In this document: positions 40,325-50,282 of the stretch, in pieces
Layout: each line of letters starts with the position of its first letter
Numbering within the stretch: the first letter of the stretch is position 1
From: Halomonas elongata DSM 2581
GTDB lineage: Bacteria > Pseudomonadota > Gammaproteobacteria > Pseudomonadales > Halomonadaceae
DNA length: 64,000 nt
Reading direction: 5' to 3'
NCBI RefSeq assembly: GCF_000196875.2
Contig: NC_014532.2
Span: 3,100,001-3,164,000, forward strand
The notes under the pieces: generated by a model
The model's database searches: none
Told to the model about the DNA's origin: nothing
Seen by the model: only the letters and a program-made list of their open reading frames with translations
Program-made: the position numbers and the translations under genes

Positions 40325-40849
40325 TTACTGGAGAAAGGAGAAGCCGGGCGGATACCGGTGATAGCCATCGAAATCCTCCTTGCCCAGCGGAACGCCCTCC
40401 GCCCTGGCGATGGCATAGACCATCGACAGGTGGAAGAAGAAGTTCGGCAGGGCGAAGGCCTGGATGTATTCGTCCATGGGCAGGGAGATGGCCGCGTGTC
40501 CCGCCGTGTCTTCGCCCGGCGGCGAGTCCACGGGATCCCGGGGAATGGAAAGCGTCAGGATGAACTCACGGCTGCGATCGAGCTGCTCCCGAACGCTGGC
40601 GTAGCGATTGACCTGGCCATCGCCTCGGTCGTCGCCGGCGTCGAAACAGACCTCCGGGACCCTGGCCAGCCGGCAGCAGGCGCGGAGCGCGAAGTTTGCC
40701 GCGATCCTGGCCTGGGTGTGCAAGGGGAACATATCCGGCGCCAGGCTGGCCTGCAGAATGCCGTGTTCCGCTGTATCGTGTCGCTCGATCTTCTCCATGA
40801 GCGCCGTCAGGCGCTCCAGGTAGTGAACCAGGGTGTCCTGCACCGTCAC
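40325..40849 (-). CDS. DUF1993 family protein
   Basis: A 174-residue cytosolic protein of the DUF1993 family (DinB-like helical fold by family). Visible features are the N-terminal LVHYLERLTALMEKIERH helix, the ASLAPDMFPLHTQARIAANFALRACCRLA stretch and the C-terminal DEYIQAFALPNFFFHLSMVYAIARAEGVPLGKEDFDGYH. The start is taken as GTG at 40847-40849 because AGGAGGGATAA precedes it. Function unknown. It stands convergent with the importer operon and downstream of malM, with no evident link to sugar use. Confidence 0.85.
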   Translation of the reverse strand: MTVQDTLVHYLERLTALMEKIERHDTAEHGILQASLAPDMFPLHTQARIAANFALRACCRLARVPEVCFDAGDDRGDGQVNRYASVREQLDRSREFILTLSIPRDPVDSPPGEDTAGHAAISLPMDEYIQAFALPNFFFHLSMVYAIARAEGVPLGKEDFDGYHRYPPGFSFLQ

Positions 40850-40904
40850 GGTTATCCCTCCTCTCCCTCGTCGCGTCTCTTCCCGCCAGCGCCGACGGTG
40901 GCCG

Positions 40905-41813
40905 TCAGCGCCGCTCCAGGCGTTCCGCCAGCCAACGCCGGGTGCCCGATTCCCCGGCACGTTCGGCATGCTCGGCCAGTGTCATCGCCAGCTCCAGGTC
41001 ACCGCTATCCAGGGCGGCCCGGATCATGCGTCGCCAGTCGAGAGGTGCCGACTCGACCGGCTCGTGCTCAGGAGGTGGCTCGCTCGTCGGTACCGCCTCG
41101 GCGCCACCGCTGCCCAGCAGCGGCTTTAGCAGACCATCGCTCTCGCCCAGCGGCCTCACCCGCAGCGATACCTCGCCACTGGCCAGGTGCGGCGCCACCG
41201 GATCGACCACCGCCGGCTCGGCGAGATGACGTGCCCGGGCCTGGGCTCGTGCCGGGTGCAACAGTTCGCTTTCCGCGGCCCGAGCGGCATCGGATGTCAG
41301 GACCACCAGCCGGTCGGCCCTGGCCGAGGGCGTGATACCGAAGCTCAGGTGAAGGCGGTCGTCGTTCAGGCCCCGTGCCGGCTGGTAGGTGAATTTCCGC
41401 CAGTCGAAGCGGCGCTGTATCGCGCCCGTCTCGTCGAGGATCAACACCAGGGGCGCGAACAGCGACAGATGCCCCTGATCGTCGCGCCGCACACGGCTGA
41501 TCAGTTCCAGGCGCAGCGGCCCCATGCCGCGCGGCAGCTCCATGGCGTGAAAGGGGCTGGGACCGGTATCGAAGCGGTGAACCGGCGTCTCGGGGCCAAA
41601 GCGTAAGGTCCGCTCGTCATGGCCGGCCAGCGGCGATAACGGCAGGGAATCGAGCCCTCGACAGCAATCGCTGGCACTCTCGAGCCAGGCCTCGTCGGGC
41701 CGGTGCTCGGTGGCCGAAGGCGTCGTGGCGCAGCCGCCGAGCAGCAGCGCTCCCAGGGCGCCTGCCAGGGCGAGACGGCGCCTGGCCGCTCTGTGGGAAA
41801 CTTCGATGGACAT
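40905..41813 (-). CDS. malM: Maltose operon periplasmic protein MalM, lipoprotein
   Basis: A 302-residue exported protein. The signal peptide ends in a lipobox-like LLGGC (cysteine near residue 28), so it is probably a lipoprotein. The body matches the MalM family (SLPLSPLAGHDERTLRFGPETPVHRFDTGPSPFHAMELP, then LRLELISRV and VLILDETGAIQRRFDWRKF). The C-terminal part carries a Pro/Glu linker and a short helical repeat. MalM follows lamB in enteric mal operons, and it follows the maltoporin gene here after a terminator, suggesting reduced read-through expression. Its role in maltose uptake is not known. Confidence 0.85.
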   Translation of the reverse strand: MSIEVSHRAARRRLALAGALGALLLGGCATTPSATEHRPDEAWLESASDCCRGLDSLPLSPLAGHDERTLRFGPETPVHRFDTGPSPFHAMELPRGMGPLRLELISRVRRDDQGHLSLFAPLVLILDETGAIQRRFDWRKFTYQPARGLNDDRLHLSFGITPSARADRLVVLTSDAARAAESELLHPARAQARARHLAEPAVVDPVAPHLASGEVSLRVRPLGESDGLLKPLLGSGGAEAVPTSEPPPEHEPVESAPLDWRRMIRAALDSGDLELAMTLAEHAERAGESGTRRWLAERLERR

Positions 41814-41852
41814 GTCATGACCTCGTGGGGTGGCAAGAAAGCAGTGACAAGG

Positions 41853-41880
41853 AAAAATGCCGGTGCCCCAGGGCACCGGC
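41853..41880 (-). terminator. Intrinsic terminator or attenuator between maltoporin and malM
   Basis: A 10-bp stem GCCGGTGCCC/GGGCACCGGC with a 2-base loop (41859-41880). On the minus strand it is followed by ATTTTTCC, a proper T-run. Confidence 0.8.
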
Positions 41881-41920
41881 CAACGATCAGCAAGCTGTCA
41901 TCTCACGCCATGCGTGAGGC

Positions 41921-43264
<1,344 letters not shown>

Positions 43265-43331
43265 TTAGCGGCGACAGCTCCCTGACGGGATGCCGCCGTG
43301 ATGTCACTGTGTCGGAAAGGAGGCGCCCTGT

Positions 43332-43363
43332 TGTCCTCCCCGCCCCATGGATGAGGGGCGGGG
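43332..43363. promoter_or_regulatory. Strong hairpin with MalT-box-like arms upstream of lamB
   Basis: CCCCGCCCC (43338-43346) pairs perfectly with GGGGCGGGG (43355-43363) around an 8-base loop. On the minus strand GGGGAGGAC (43341-43333) resembles a MalT box, and GGATGAGG lies on the plus strand in the loop and right arm (43349-43356). No T-run follows. It could be a MalT-dependent lamB promoter element or an mRNA processing stem. Confidence 0.45.
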
Positions 43364-43400
43364 GAACGGGGCGTAGGCGACAATACGCGGAGGAGGAGTG

Positions 43401-44291
43401 TCAGCCCTTCACGCCGCCGGCGGTCAGGCCGCCGACGATCCAGCGCTGACAGAGCAGGAACACCAGGGTAATGGGCAGGCCGGAGAGCACCGCCGCCGCC
43501 GCAAAGTCCCCCCAGCGCTGGTTATGCTCGGCGAGATACTGCTGGGCGCCCACCGCCAGCGTCAGCTTGTCCTCGTCGAGCAGCAGCACCGAGGCCATGG
43601 GATACTCCATGATCGACATGATGAAGGCGAGGATGAACACCACCATCAAAATCGGCACCGACAGCGGCAGCAGAATGTGCCGGAACGCCTGCCAGGTGCT
43701 CGCCCCATCGATCATGGCGGCTTCCTCCAGGGAGCCGTCGATGGATTCGAAGTAGCCCTTGATGGTCCAGATATGCAGGGCCACCGCGCCGAGCGAGGCG
43801 AGAATCAGCGAGCCATGGGAGTTGATGCCGAGCCAGGGCACCAGTTGGCCGAGCCGGTCGAACAGCGCATAGAGCGCCACCAGCGACAGCACCGGCGGGA
43901 ACATCTGGAAAATCAGCATCCCCTTGAGCAGCCCCGCCTTGCCGCGAAAGCGCATACGGGCGAAGGCATAGGCGCTGGTAGTGGCGAGCAACAGGATCAG
44001 CACCGAGGACACCGCCGCCACCTTGACCGAATTCCAGAGCCACAGGAGCACCGGAAACGGTGGCTGTACGACGCTGCCATCGGCGCGCTCCCAGGGAATC
44101 CCCAGCGCCAGCGACCAGTGCTCCAGGGAAAAGCGTTCGGGAATCAGGTTGCCGGTGGCGAAATTGCCCTCGCGAAAGGAGATCGAGATCACCAGCAGCA
44201 AGGGAAATGCCACCAGGGCGACGACGCCCAGCAGGGCGAGATGCGCGGCCAGCTTGCGCGCACGGATGGAACGCGGTTGAACCATGGCCAT
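43401..44291 (-). CDS. malG: Maltose ABC importer permease MalG
   Basis: A 296-residue permease, the same length as enteric MalG. It contains the EAA coupling loop [24 protein letters not shown] (about 195-218), six membrane segments, the periplasmic stretch [25 protein letters not shown] seen in MalG, and the C-terminal tail [12 protein letters not shown]. It pairs with MalF, whose gene ends about 25 bp upstream on the same strand. A MalK-type ATPase is not encoded in this operon, so it must borrow one from elsewhere. Confidence 0.94.
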   Translation of the reverse strand: MAMVQPRSIRARKLAAHLALLGVVALVAFPLLLVISISFREGNFATGNLIPERFSLEHWSLALGIPWERADGSVVQPPFPVLLWLWNSVKVAAVSSVLILLLATTSAYAFARMRFRGKAGLLKGMLIFQMFPPVLSLVALYALFDRLGQLVPWLGINSHGSLILASLGAVALHIWTIKGYFESIDGSLEEAAMIDGASTWQAFRHILLPLSVPILMVVFILAFIMSIMEYPMASVLLLDEDKLTLAVGAQQYLAEHNQRWGDFAAAAVLSGLPITLVFLLCQRWIVGGLTAGGVKG

Positions 44292-44316
44292 GGAAGAATC
44301 CTCCTGGAATCCGGAC

Positions 44317-45891
44317 CTACACCTCGACCCGGGAGAGCCGCAGGTTGAGCAACGACAATCCCATCACCAGCAGGAAGATCAGAGTGGCGATGGCCGCTGC
44401 CAGCCCAAAGTCCTGCCCGGCATCCTGGAAGGCGATGCGATAGGTGTAGCTGACCAGCAGATCGGTGGTGCCTGCCGGCGTACTCGCCCCGAGAATGTCC
44501 GGGCTGCCGCCGGTGAGCAGGGTGATCAGCACGAAATTGTTGAAGTTGAAGGCGAAGGCAGCGATCAGCAGCGGTGTCAGCGGCTTGATGATCAGCGGCA
44601 GGGTGATCCGGAACATGTTGGTCAGGGGGCCCCCGCCATCCACCGCCGAGGCCTCGTAAAGATCACGCGGCACCGACTGCAAGAGCCCCATGCACAACAG
44701 CAGCATGTAGGGATACCCCAGCCAGGTATTGACGATCAGCAGCATGGTCCTGGCCATGGCCGGATCGGTGAACCAGTTAGGGCGGATGCCGAACAGCCCT
44801 TCGAGGATCAGGTTTATCTCGCCGTAGGACTGGTTGAACATGCCCTTGAAGATCAGGATCGAGATGAAGGCCGGCACGGCATAGGGCAGGATCAGCAGCG
44901 TGCGATACACGGCCTTGCCCCGCAGTTGCTCCCACTGCAGCAACGAGGCCAGCACGAAGCCCACCGCCAGGGTGAAGAGCACCGTGAGACCGGCGAAGAC
45001 GAAGGTCCAGACGAAGATGGCCAGGAAGGGGCCCCGCACGTCGGGATCCAGCAGCACGCGTGCGTAATTGTCCAGCCCCACCGCCACCGGCCAGCCCGGC
45101 GTCAGGCGTTCGCCCTCCCCGTCGACGAAGAAACCATGCTCGCGATCCGGCGTCAGTCGAGTCCCGTCACGTAGATCGGTGAGGCTGCCATCGGGGTTTT
45201 CCGTGTAGCGCGGCAGAATCGGCGCGAAGTGCCGCAAACCGGCCATGCGCAGCTCGACGCCCTCGGGAGTGGTCAGTACCAGTCGCTGGAGGCGCTCGCG
45301 CTCGGCGATCACCTCGCGCATGCCCAGGACCTCTCCAGCAGGTGGCGACTGGGCGGGATGCACCGCCAGGGAGCCGCCCGACTCGCTGTCGACCAGGGGC
45401 TCGGATATCAGGCGCGACGCCCCGATACTCGTCTCCTCCCCCTGGGCCTCGAGATAGAGCCAAACACGCTCGCCTTCGCGGTAAAGCCGGAAATCGAAGG
45501 CGCTGCCCTCGGCCTGATAGGTACGCTCGAGAAACTGGGCACGCACCCGCTCCTCACTGAGCAGGTTGCTCGAACTGTAGTTGCTGAAGCTGATGCCGAC
45601 GGTATACAGCAGTGGAAAGATCACGAAGACGCCCATGCCGGCCAGTGCCGGAAAGACGTAGCGATGACTCATCAGCTCGCGCCTGCCGAACACTACCGCC
45701 AGGGAAGCCCCCAGCACCAGGAACAGCAACGCGAACATCCACTGCCCCCGCAGGTGGAACGCCACCACCAGCCACAGCAAGGACACCACCAGCGCCGCCA
45801 CCAGGGCACGGGAAATCCAACGGCGATAGCGCTCGGCAAGAGAGCGGGAACGATGGCGCGGCAGGCCGCGTGAAGCATTGGTCGTGAACAT
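44317..45891 (-). CDS. malF: Maltose ABC importer permease MalF
   Basis: A 524-residue permease with eight membrane segments and the large periplasmic P2 loop (about 105-275) between helices 3 and 4, a hallmark of true MalF proteins. The coupling loop is [23 protein letters not shown] near residue 415. The N-terminus is basic ([18 protein letters not shown]). The length matches enteric MalF (about 514). It lies between malE (62 bp upstream) and malG, all on the minus strand. The presence of P2, which contacts MalE in enteric systems, sets this importer apart from the P2-less one at 34.5 kb. Confidence 0.94.
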   Translation of the reverse strand: MFTTNASRGLPRHRSRSLAERYRRWISRALVAALVVSLLWLVVAFHLRGQWMFALLFLVLGASLAVVFGRRELMSHRYVFPALAGMGVFVIFPLLYTVGISFSNYSSSNLLSEERVRAQFLERTYQAEGSAFDFRLYREGERVWLYLEAQGEETSIGASRLISEPLVDSESGGSLAVHPAQSPPAGEVLGMREVIAERERLQRLVLTTPEGVELRMAGLRHFAPILPRYTENPDGSLTDLRDGTRLTPDREHGFFVDGEGERLTPGWPVAVGLDNYARVLLDPDVRGPFLAIFVWTFVFAGLTVLFTLAVGFVLASLLQWEQLRGKAVYRTLLILPYAVPAFISILIFKGMFNQSYGEINLILEGLFGIRPNWFTDPAMARTMLLIVNTWLGYPYMLLLCMGLLQSVPRDLYEASAVDGGGPLTNMFRITLPLIIKPLTPLLIAAFAFNFNNFVLITLLTGGSPDILGASTPAGTTDLLVSYTYRIAFQDAGQDFGLAAAIATLIFLLVMGLSLLNLRLSRVEV

Positions 45892-45953
45892 GGCCGGTCA
45901 CCTGCCGCCCGCGACCGGACCGGAGCCAGGACGCGGGCGAACGTTGGGAAGGA

Positions 45954-47141
45954 TCACTGAATCGAGGTACGCATGCGCTCGGCGGCAGCATCGAGCGCGG
46001 CCTGTGGTGCCTGGCGGCCACTGCCGATGTTCTGCAGCGCCGGCTCCATGGCCGACCAGAAGGCCCCCATCTCGGGAATGTTGGGCATGGGGTCGCCGAT
46101 CTCGGCGTTGGCCAGGGTGGCCGCGATATTGGGGTTCTCGCCCAGTTCCGCCTGATAGGCCCGATGCGCCACCGCGCCCAGCGAACCGTCGCTGTTGAAG
46201 GTCCGCAGCCCTTCTTCATCGAGCAGGTAGCCCTCGAGGAATTCGGTGGCCAGGAAATCGTTGGGCGAAGCGGCATTGATCATGGCCGCGGTCACCCCGA
46301 ACAGCGGCTTCGCCCTTTTCTCCCCCACCTTGGGCAGCGGCGCCACGCCGAAGTCGATGCCGCTCTTTTCCAGGTTGCTCCAGGCCCAGGGGCCGCTGAT
46401 CATGGTCGCCACCTCGCCACGATTGAAGCGCGAGGCCATGACGTTGTAGTCGGTTCCCTCGGGCAGCACGCCGGAGTCGATCAGCTCGCGCAGGCGTTGC
46501 GCACCCTCCACGGCCCCGGCATTGTTGACGCCGATGTCGCCGACGTCATATCCCTCGGCGGTCCGCTTGTAAGGATAACCACCATTGGCGGCCAGCAGGG
46601 GCCAGCCGTAATAGGGTTCGCCGTAGTCGAACAGGATCGCCTTCTTGCCCTCCTCGCTCAGTTCGGCGTCGAGCTCGGCCAGGGCCTCGAAACTTTCCGG
46701 CGGTGTCTGGACGATATCCTTGTTGTAGATCAGGCCCAGCGACTCCACCGAAATGGGATAACCGTAGGTTTCGCCATTCCAGACCATCGCGTCCCAGGTG
46801 AAATCGAAGTAGCGCTCGCGATACTCCGTCGACGGCGACATCGTCTTGATCAACCCGCTCTGGGCCCATTCGCCCATGCGATCATGAGCCCAGATGACGA
46901 TATCCGGCCCCTTGCCGCTGCCGGCGGCCTGCTGGAAGCGATCGGTGAGGTTGTCGGGATTGACGATCTCGACGTCGATGCCCGTCTCCTGCGTGAAGCG
47001 CTCGGCCACCTCGCGGATGCCTTCCGGCCCCTTGTTGTCCCCCATCCAGATCGTCAGGGAGTCGTCCTCGAAGGCCAGTGCCGGCGATCCCCCCAGGGCG
47101 ATCGCCGCCAGGCAGGCCGGCAGTGCGTAGCGTCGTGTCAT
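45954..47141 (-). CDS. malE: Maltose/maltodextrin-binding protein MalE
   Basis: A 395-residue periplasmic binding protein, like enteric MalE in length and pattern. The signal peptide (about 1-23, ending SPALA) is followed by FEDDSLTIWMGDNKGPEGIREVAERFTQETGIDVEIV. Family landmarks are GSGKGPDIVIWAHDRMGEWAQSGLI, YPISVESLGLIYNKDIV, NRGEVATMISGPWAWSNLEKSGIDFGVAPLP and a C-terminal PNIPEMGAFWSAMEPALQNI. It starts the malE-malF-malG operon and diverges from malT with a 273-bp control region. AAGAGGATCC lies upstream of the ATG. Confidence 0.94.
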   Translation of the reverse strand: MTRRYALPACLAAIALGGSPALAFEDDSLTIWMGDNKGPEGIREVAERFTQETGIDVEIVNPDNLTDRFQQAAGSGKGPDIVIWAHDRMGEWAQSGLIKTMSPSTEYRERYFDFTWDAMVWNGETYGYPISVESLGLIYNKDIVQTPPESFEALAELDAELSEEGKKAILFDYGEPYYGWPLLAANGGYPYKRTAEGYDVGDIGVNNAGAVEGAQRLRELIDSGVLPEGTDYNVMASRFNRGEVATMISGPWAWSNLEKSGIDFGVAPLPKVGEKRAKPLFGVTAAMINAASPNDFLATEFLEGYLLDEEGLRTFNSDGSLGAVAHRAYQAELGENPNIAATLANAEIGDPMPNIPEMGAFWSAMEPALQNIGSGRQAPQAALDAAAERMRTSIQ

Positions 47142-47384
47142 GGCATGGATCCTCTTGTTATGGTCTCGCAGGTACCGCTCGCGCCATGGACCGGTACCGC
47201 GTCGCCCAAGACTCCACCATCCTCGCCACGACGTGCTCATCCCGCAGGCCCGCGAAGGTGGCGTAGCCCAGGGGCGTAGAAGGACCATGCCGGGCGGCTC
47301 GCCATGACAGTGCCCGGGCCAGGCGTCTACCACCTTGGTCGCAAATCGCCCCACGAACCGATAATTCGCGCCATACTGGAAGCA

Positions 47385-47400
47385 TCTGTAACGATTAAGA
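47385..47400. promoter_or_regulatory. Degenerate LacI-type operator O3 before malT
   Basis: TCTGTAACGATTAAGA has the complete right half (CGATTAAGA) of palindrome O1, while the left half differs at three bases. It lies 14 bp before the malT start in the malE/malT divergent region. Confidence 0.5.
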
Positions 47401-47414
47401 TGCCCAGGTGCCGC

Positions 47415-50177
47415 ATGCCGTTGATCCATGACAAGCTGATGGCTCCCGCTCTGCCCCCGACCACTGTGGCCCGCGAGCGGCTCAACGACCATTTCGCGCT
47501 CAGCGAGCATACGCGCTTGATGGTGGTCCAGGCCCCCTCCGGCTACGGCAAGAGCACCCTGATGGCCGAACGGCTGCCGGCCCTGGAGCAACCCGCCGCC
47601 TGGCTGCGCCTGGAGGCCCAGGACGACGATCCGCTGCGCTTCGCGCGCTACTTCGCTGCCGCGCTGGGGACGCTCTGTCGCCAGCATCTCGGCCTTTCCC
47701 TGCTCGAGGACGACGAGACCCAGCCGCTGGCCTCACGCATCGACGGCTGGCTGACGGTACTACCCGACCGGGCGCCCCCCTGTCGCCTGGTCATCGACGA
47801 GTTCGAGCACCTGCGATCGCCGGAGTTGCTGGAGGACCTGCGCTACTGGCTGCGCCATCAGCCGCGCTGGTTGACCCTGACCGTTATCTCCCGCTCACGC
47901 CCGGATCTCGGGCTCGCCGCCCTGCGCCTGCGCGGTGAACTCGAGGAAGTCGGCCCGGCGCAACTGGCCTTCACCCTCGATGACAGCCGCACGCTGAGCG
48001 ATCAGCAACTGAGCTTCCCGCCCACCCGGGTCAGCCTGGAGCGTGCCCTGCGGCTCACCGGCGGCTGGGCCATGGCCATCAACTGGCTGTTCGAGCGCAC
48101 CACCACCACCGCCAGTTTCGATGCCCTGCTGGAACGCCTGGACGGTGCCCATCCCGATTTCGTGGCCTGGTTCGACGACCTGATGCACGAGGCCCTGGAG
48201 GAATCGGACCGCGTGCTGGTGCACCAGCTCGGCGTGCTCGAGCGCTTCTCCCCTCACCTGGTCGCCCGGCTGCTCGAAGGTGAGCAGGCTGGACGCCGTC
48301 TCGAGGCGCTGGAGCAGGCCGGAATCTTCATCGAACGCGACGATCCCCACTCGACCTGGTGCCGCTTCCATCCCTTGTTCGCCCAGTACCTGCGCTACTG
48401 TCGCGGCGAGCTCAGCCTGGAGGCCCAACGCGATCTGCACCGCCGCGCCAGCCATGCCTGGCTGGCCATGGGCGATCCGGCCCTGGCGGTGACGCAGATG
48501 ACCGCGGCGCACGACCCCGAGACACTGGCCGCCCTGGTCGAAGCCGAGGGACCGGGGCTGCTCGATCGCGGACAGTGCGCTCCTCTGGCCCGCGCCCTGG
48601 ACGCCCTGGGCGACGCTCGCCTGTCGGCGTCTCCCCGCCTGACGCTGTTGTGGGGCTGGGTCACCCACGCCCAGTACCAGTTCTCGCACACCGAGCGCGT
48701 CATCGGCTGGATCGAGGCGCGACACGACCAGGACGAATGGCAGGAACTGACCGCCGAGTTCGCCACCCTGCGCGCCCAGCTCGCCATCAACCGTGGCGAG
48801 GCCCAGCACGCCGCACCGCTGGCCGAACGCGCCCTGAACCTCCCCGCCACCTACCTGCCCGGCACCCCCTTGGCCGCCGCCGCCATTCTCTGCGAATCGC
48901 GTTTCGTGCAGGGATACCTGGAGGAGTCGCTGCGTCGCGTTCGCGATGTCGCGGCCGAGGCTCGACGACGCGGCGACGATCAGCGCCTGCTCTGGGCCCA
49001 CTGCCATGAATCGGAAACCCTGGTCGCCATGGGCCGGCTGCAGGCCGCCCACGACATCCAGCAGCGTGCCGTGGCGCATATCGAGCACCATCGGCTGCAG
49101 CACCTGCCCATCGTCGAATTCGTGCATCGCATCCGCAGCCAGCTGCTGTGGGAGTGGCACCGGCTCGACGAGGCCGAACAGGCCGCGCTCGACGGTATCG
49201 CCGTACTCGACAGCCAGGGCGAACACTGGACCCTGCAGTGCCATGTCAGCCTGGCCAAGACAGCCCTGGCGAAAGGCGACCATACCCAGTGCGGCGACCA
49301 TATCCGCCGTATCCGCAAGGTCCTGGCCGAAGGCGACTACCATATCGACTGGCGGGCCAATGCCCACGCCACCCTGCTCGCCTGGTGGGCGGGCCAGCGC
49401 GACCTGGAGGCCATCGAACGCTGGCGTCAGGAAGCCCCGGCGGCGAATCCGGCCGGCGCCACCAACCACTTCACCCAGTGCAATGCGCGCAATCACGCAC
49501 GAGCCCTCATGCACCTGGGACGCTTCGAGCCGGCACGCGAGCTGCTCGAGGCCCTGGAAACGCAGACGCAACGCCTGGGGCTGGTGACCGACGCCAATCG
49601 CAATCGGCTTTGCCTGGCCCGGCTCGAGTGGCTGGACGGCAATCGACAGGCCGCCCTTTCGCACCTCGCTCAGGCACTCGAACTGGCCTCGCGCACCGCC
49701 CTGGTCGGCAGCTTCCTGCGCCTCGAGGATGACCTGGCACCCATGCTCGATCGCCTGCTGGAAAATGACGGCCTGAACGACCTGACGCGCCAGCGTGCCG
49801 AACGCCTGCTCGATCTGGTGCGGCGGCGTCGCGACTACGGACGCGCGGTCCGTCTGATGTTCGACGATGACGTGATCGATGGCCTGGTCGCGCGCCCCGA
49901 TGTGCCCGAACTGATCCGCACATCGCCGCTGACGCGTCGCGAGTGGCAGATTCTCGGCCTCATCCACGCCGGACTCTCCAACGAGCGGATCGCCGAACGC
50001 CTGAGCGTGGCCCCCACGACCATCAAGACCCACATTCGCAGCCTGTATCAGAAGCAGAACATTCGTCACCGCGACGAAGCCATCGCCCTGGCGGGCCAGT
50101 TGCTCGAACGCATCCAGGGCGAGGCACCGGCTCCCGCCGTCGCCTCCACCCCGCCTCCTCCCCCGAGCTACGCCTGA
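47415..50177 (+). CDS. malT: MalT-like ATP-dependent transcriptional activator
   Basis: A 920-residue LuxR-family activator of the STAND type. Walker A is PSGYGKST (about 41-48) followed by an NTPase domain with LVIDEFEHL. A helical region comes next, then TPR-like repeats (about 430-810), and a C-terminal LuxR helix-turn-helix (about 840-905: LTRREWQILGLIHAGLSNERIAERLSVAPTTIKTHIRSLYQKQ). E. coli MalT (901 residues) is activated by maltotriose and ATP and binds GGGGA(T/G)GAGG boxes. The ATG at 47415 was chosen by alignment with MalT N-termini (LIHDKL...VARERL) and an AGGTG upstream. It diverges from malE. Confidence 0.92.
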   Translation: MPLIHDKLMAPALPPTTVARERLNDHFALSEHTRLMVVQAPSGYGKSTLMAERLPALEQPAAWLRLEAQDDDPLRFARYFAAALGTLCRQHLGLSLLEDDETQPLASRIDGWLTVLPDRAPPCRLVIDEFEHLRSPELLEDLRYWLRHQPRWLTLTVISRSRPDLGLAALRLRGELEEVGPAQLAFTLDDSRTLSDQQLSFPPTRVSLERALRLTGGWAMAINWLFERTTTTASFDALLERLDGAHPDFVAWFDDLMHEALEESDRVLVHQLGVLERFSPHLVARLLEGEQAGRRLEALEQAGIFIERDDPHSTWCRFHPLFAQYLRYCRGELSLEAQRDLHRRASHAWLAMGDPALAVTQMTAAHDPETLAALVEAEGPGLLDRGQCAPLARALDALGDARLSASPRLTLLWGWVTHAQYQFSHTERVIGWIEARHDQDEWQELTAEFATLRAQLAINRGEAQHAAPLAERALNLPATYLPGTPLAAAAILCESRFVQGYLEESLRRVRDVAAEARRRGDDQRLLWAHCHESETLVAMGRLQAAHDIQQRAVAHIEHHRLQHLPIVEFVHRIRSQLLWEWHRLDEAEQAALDGIAVLDSQGEHWTLQCHVSLAKTALAKGDHTQCGDHIRRIRKVLAEGDYHIDWRANAHATLLAWWAGQRDLEAIERWRQEAPAANPAGATNHFTQCNARNHARALMHLGRFEPARELLEALETQTQRLGLVTDANRNRLCLARLEWLDGNRQAALSHLAQALELASRTALVGSFLRLEDDLAPMLDRLLENDGLNDLTRQRAERLLDLVRRRRDYGRAVRLMFDDDVIDGLVARPDVPELIRTSPLTRREWQILGLIHAGLSNERIAERLSVAPTTIKTHIRSLYQKQNIRHRDEAIALAGQLLERIQGEAPAPAVASTPPPPPSYA

Positions 50178-50188
50178 CGGGGAGGAGG
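50154..50188. promoter_or_regulatory. Inverted pair of perfect MalT boxes at the end of malT
   Basis: CCTCCTCCCC (50154-50163) and GGGGAGGAGG (50179-50188) are each an exact MalT-box match (consensus GGGGAKGAGG), one on each strand, 15 bp apart around the malT stop codon. The right box is 95 bp before the second alpha-glucosidase gene. As RNA they would form a 10-bp hairpin; no T-run follows. Confidence 0.6.
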
Positions 50189-50282
50189 TCGAGCGCGTTC
50201 CGGACCGTCACCATGCCTCTTGCCAGGCGGAGCCCGTCGTACCCGAACCGGGCTTCGCGTCATCGAACAGGAGGACTCGGGC

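Noticed and set aside
43338-43363. The GC hairpin between malG and lamB as an intrinsic terminator
   Set aside because: There is no T-run on either strand, and lamB behind it lacks another clear promoter, so full termination seems unlikely.
47895-50069. A 724-codon minus-strand open frame opposite malT
   Set aside because: Shadow of malT; composition rich in Gln, Gly and Val without recognisable domains.
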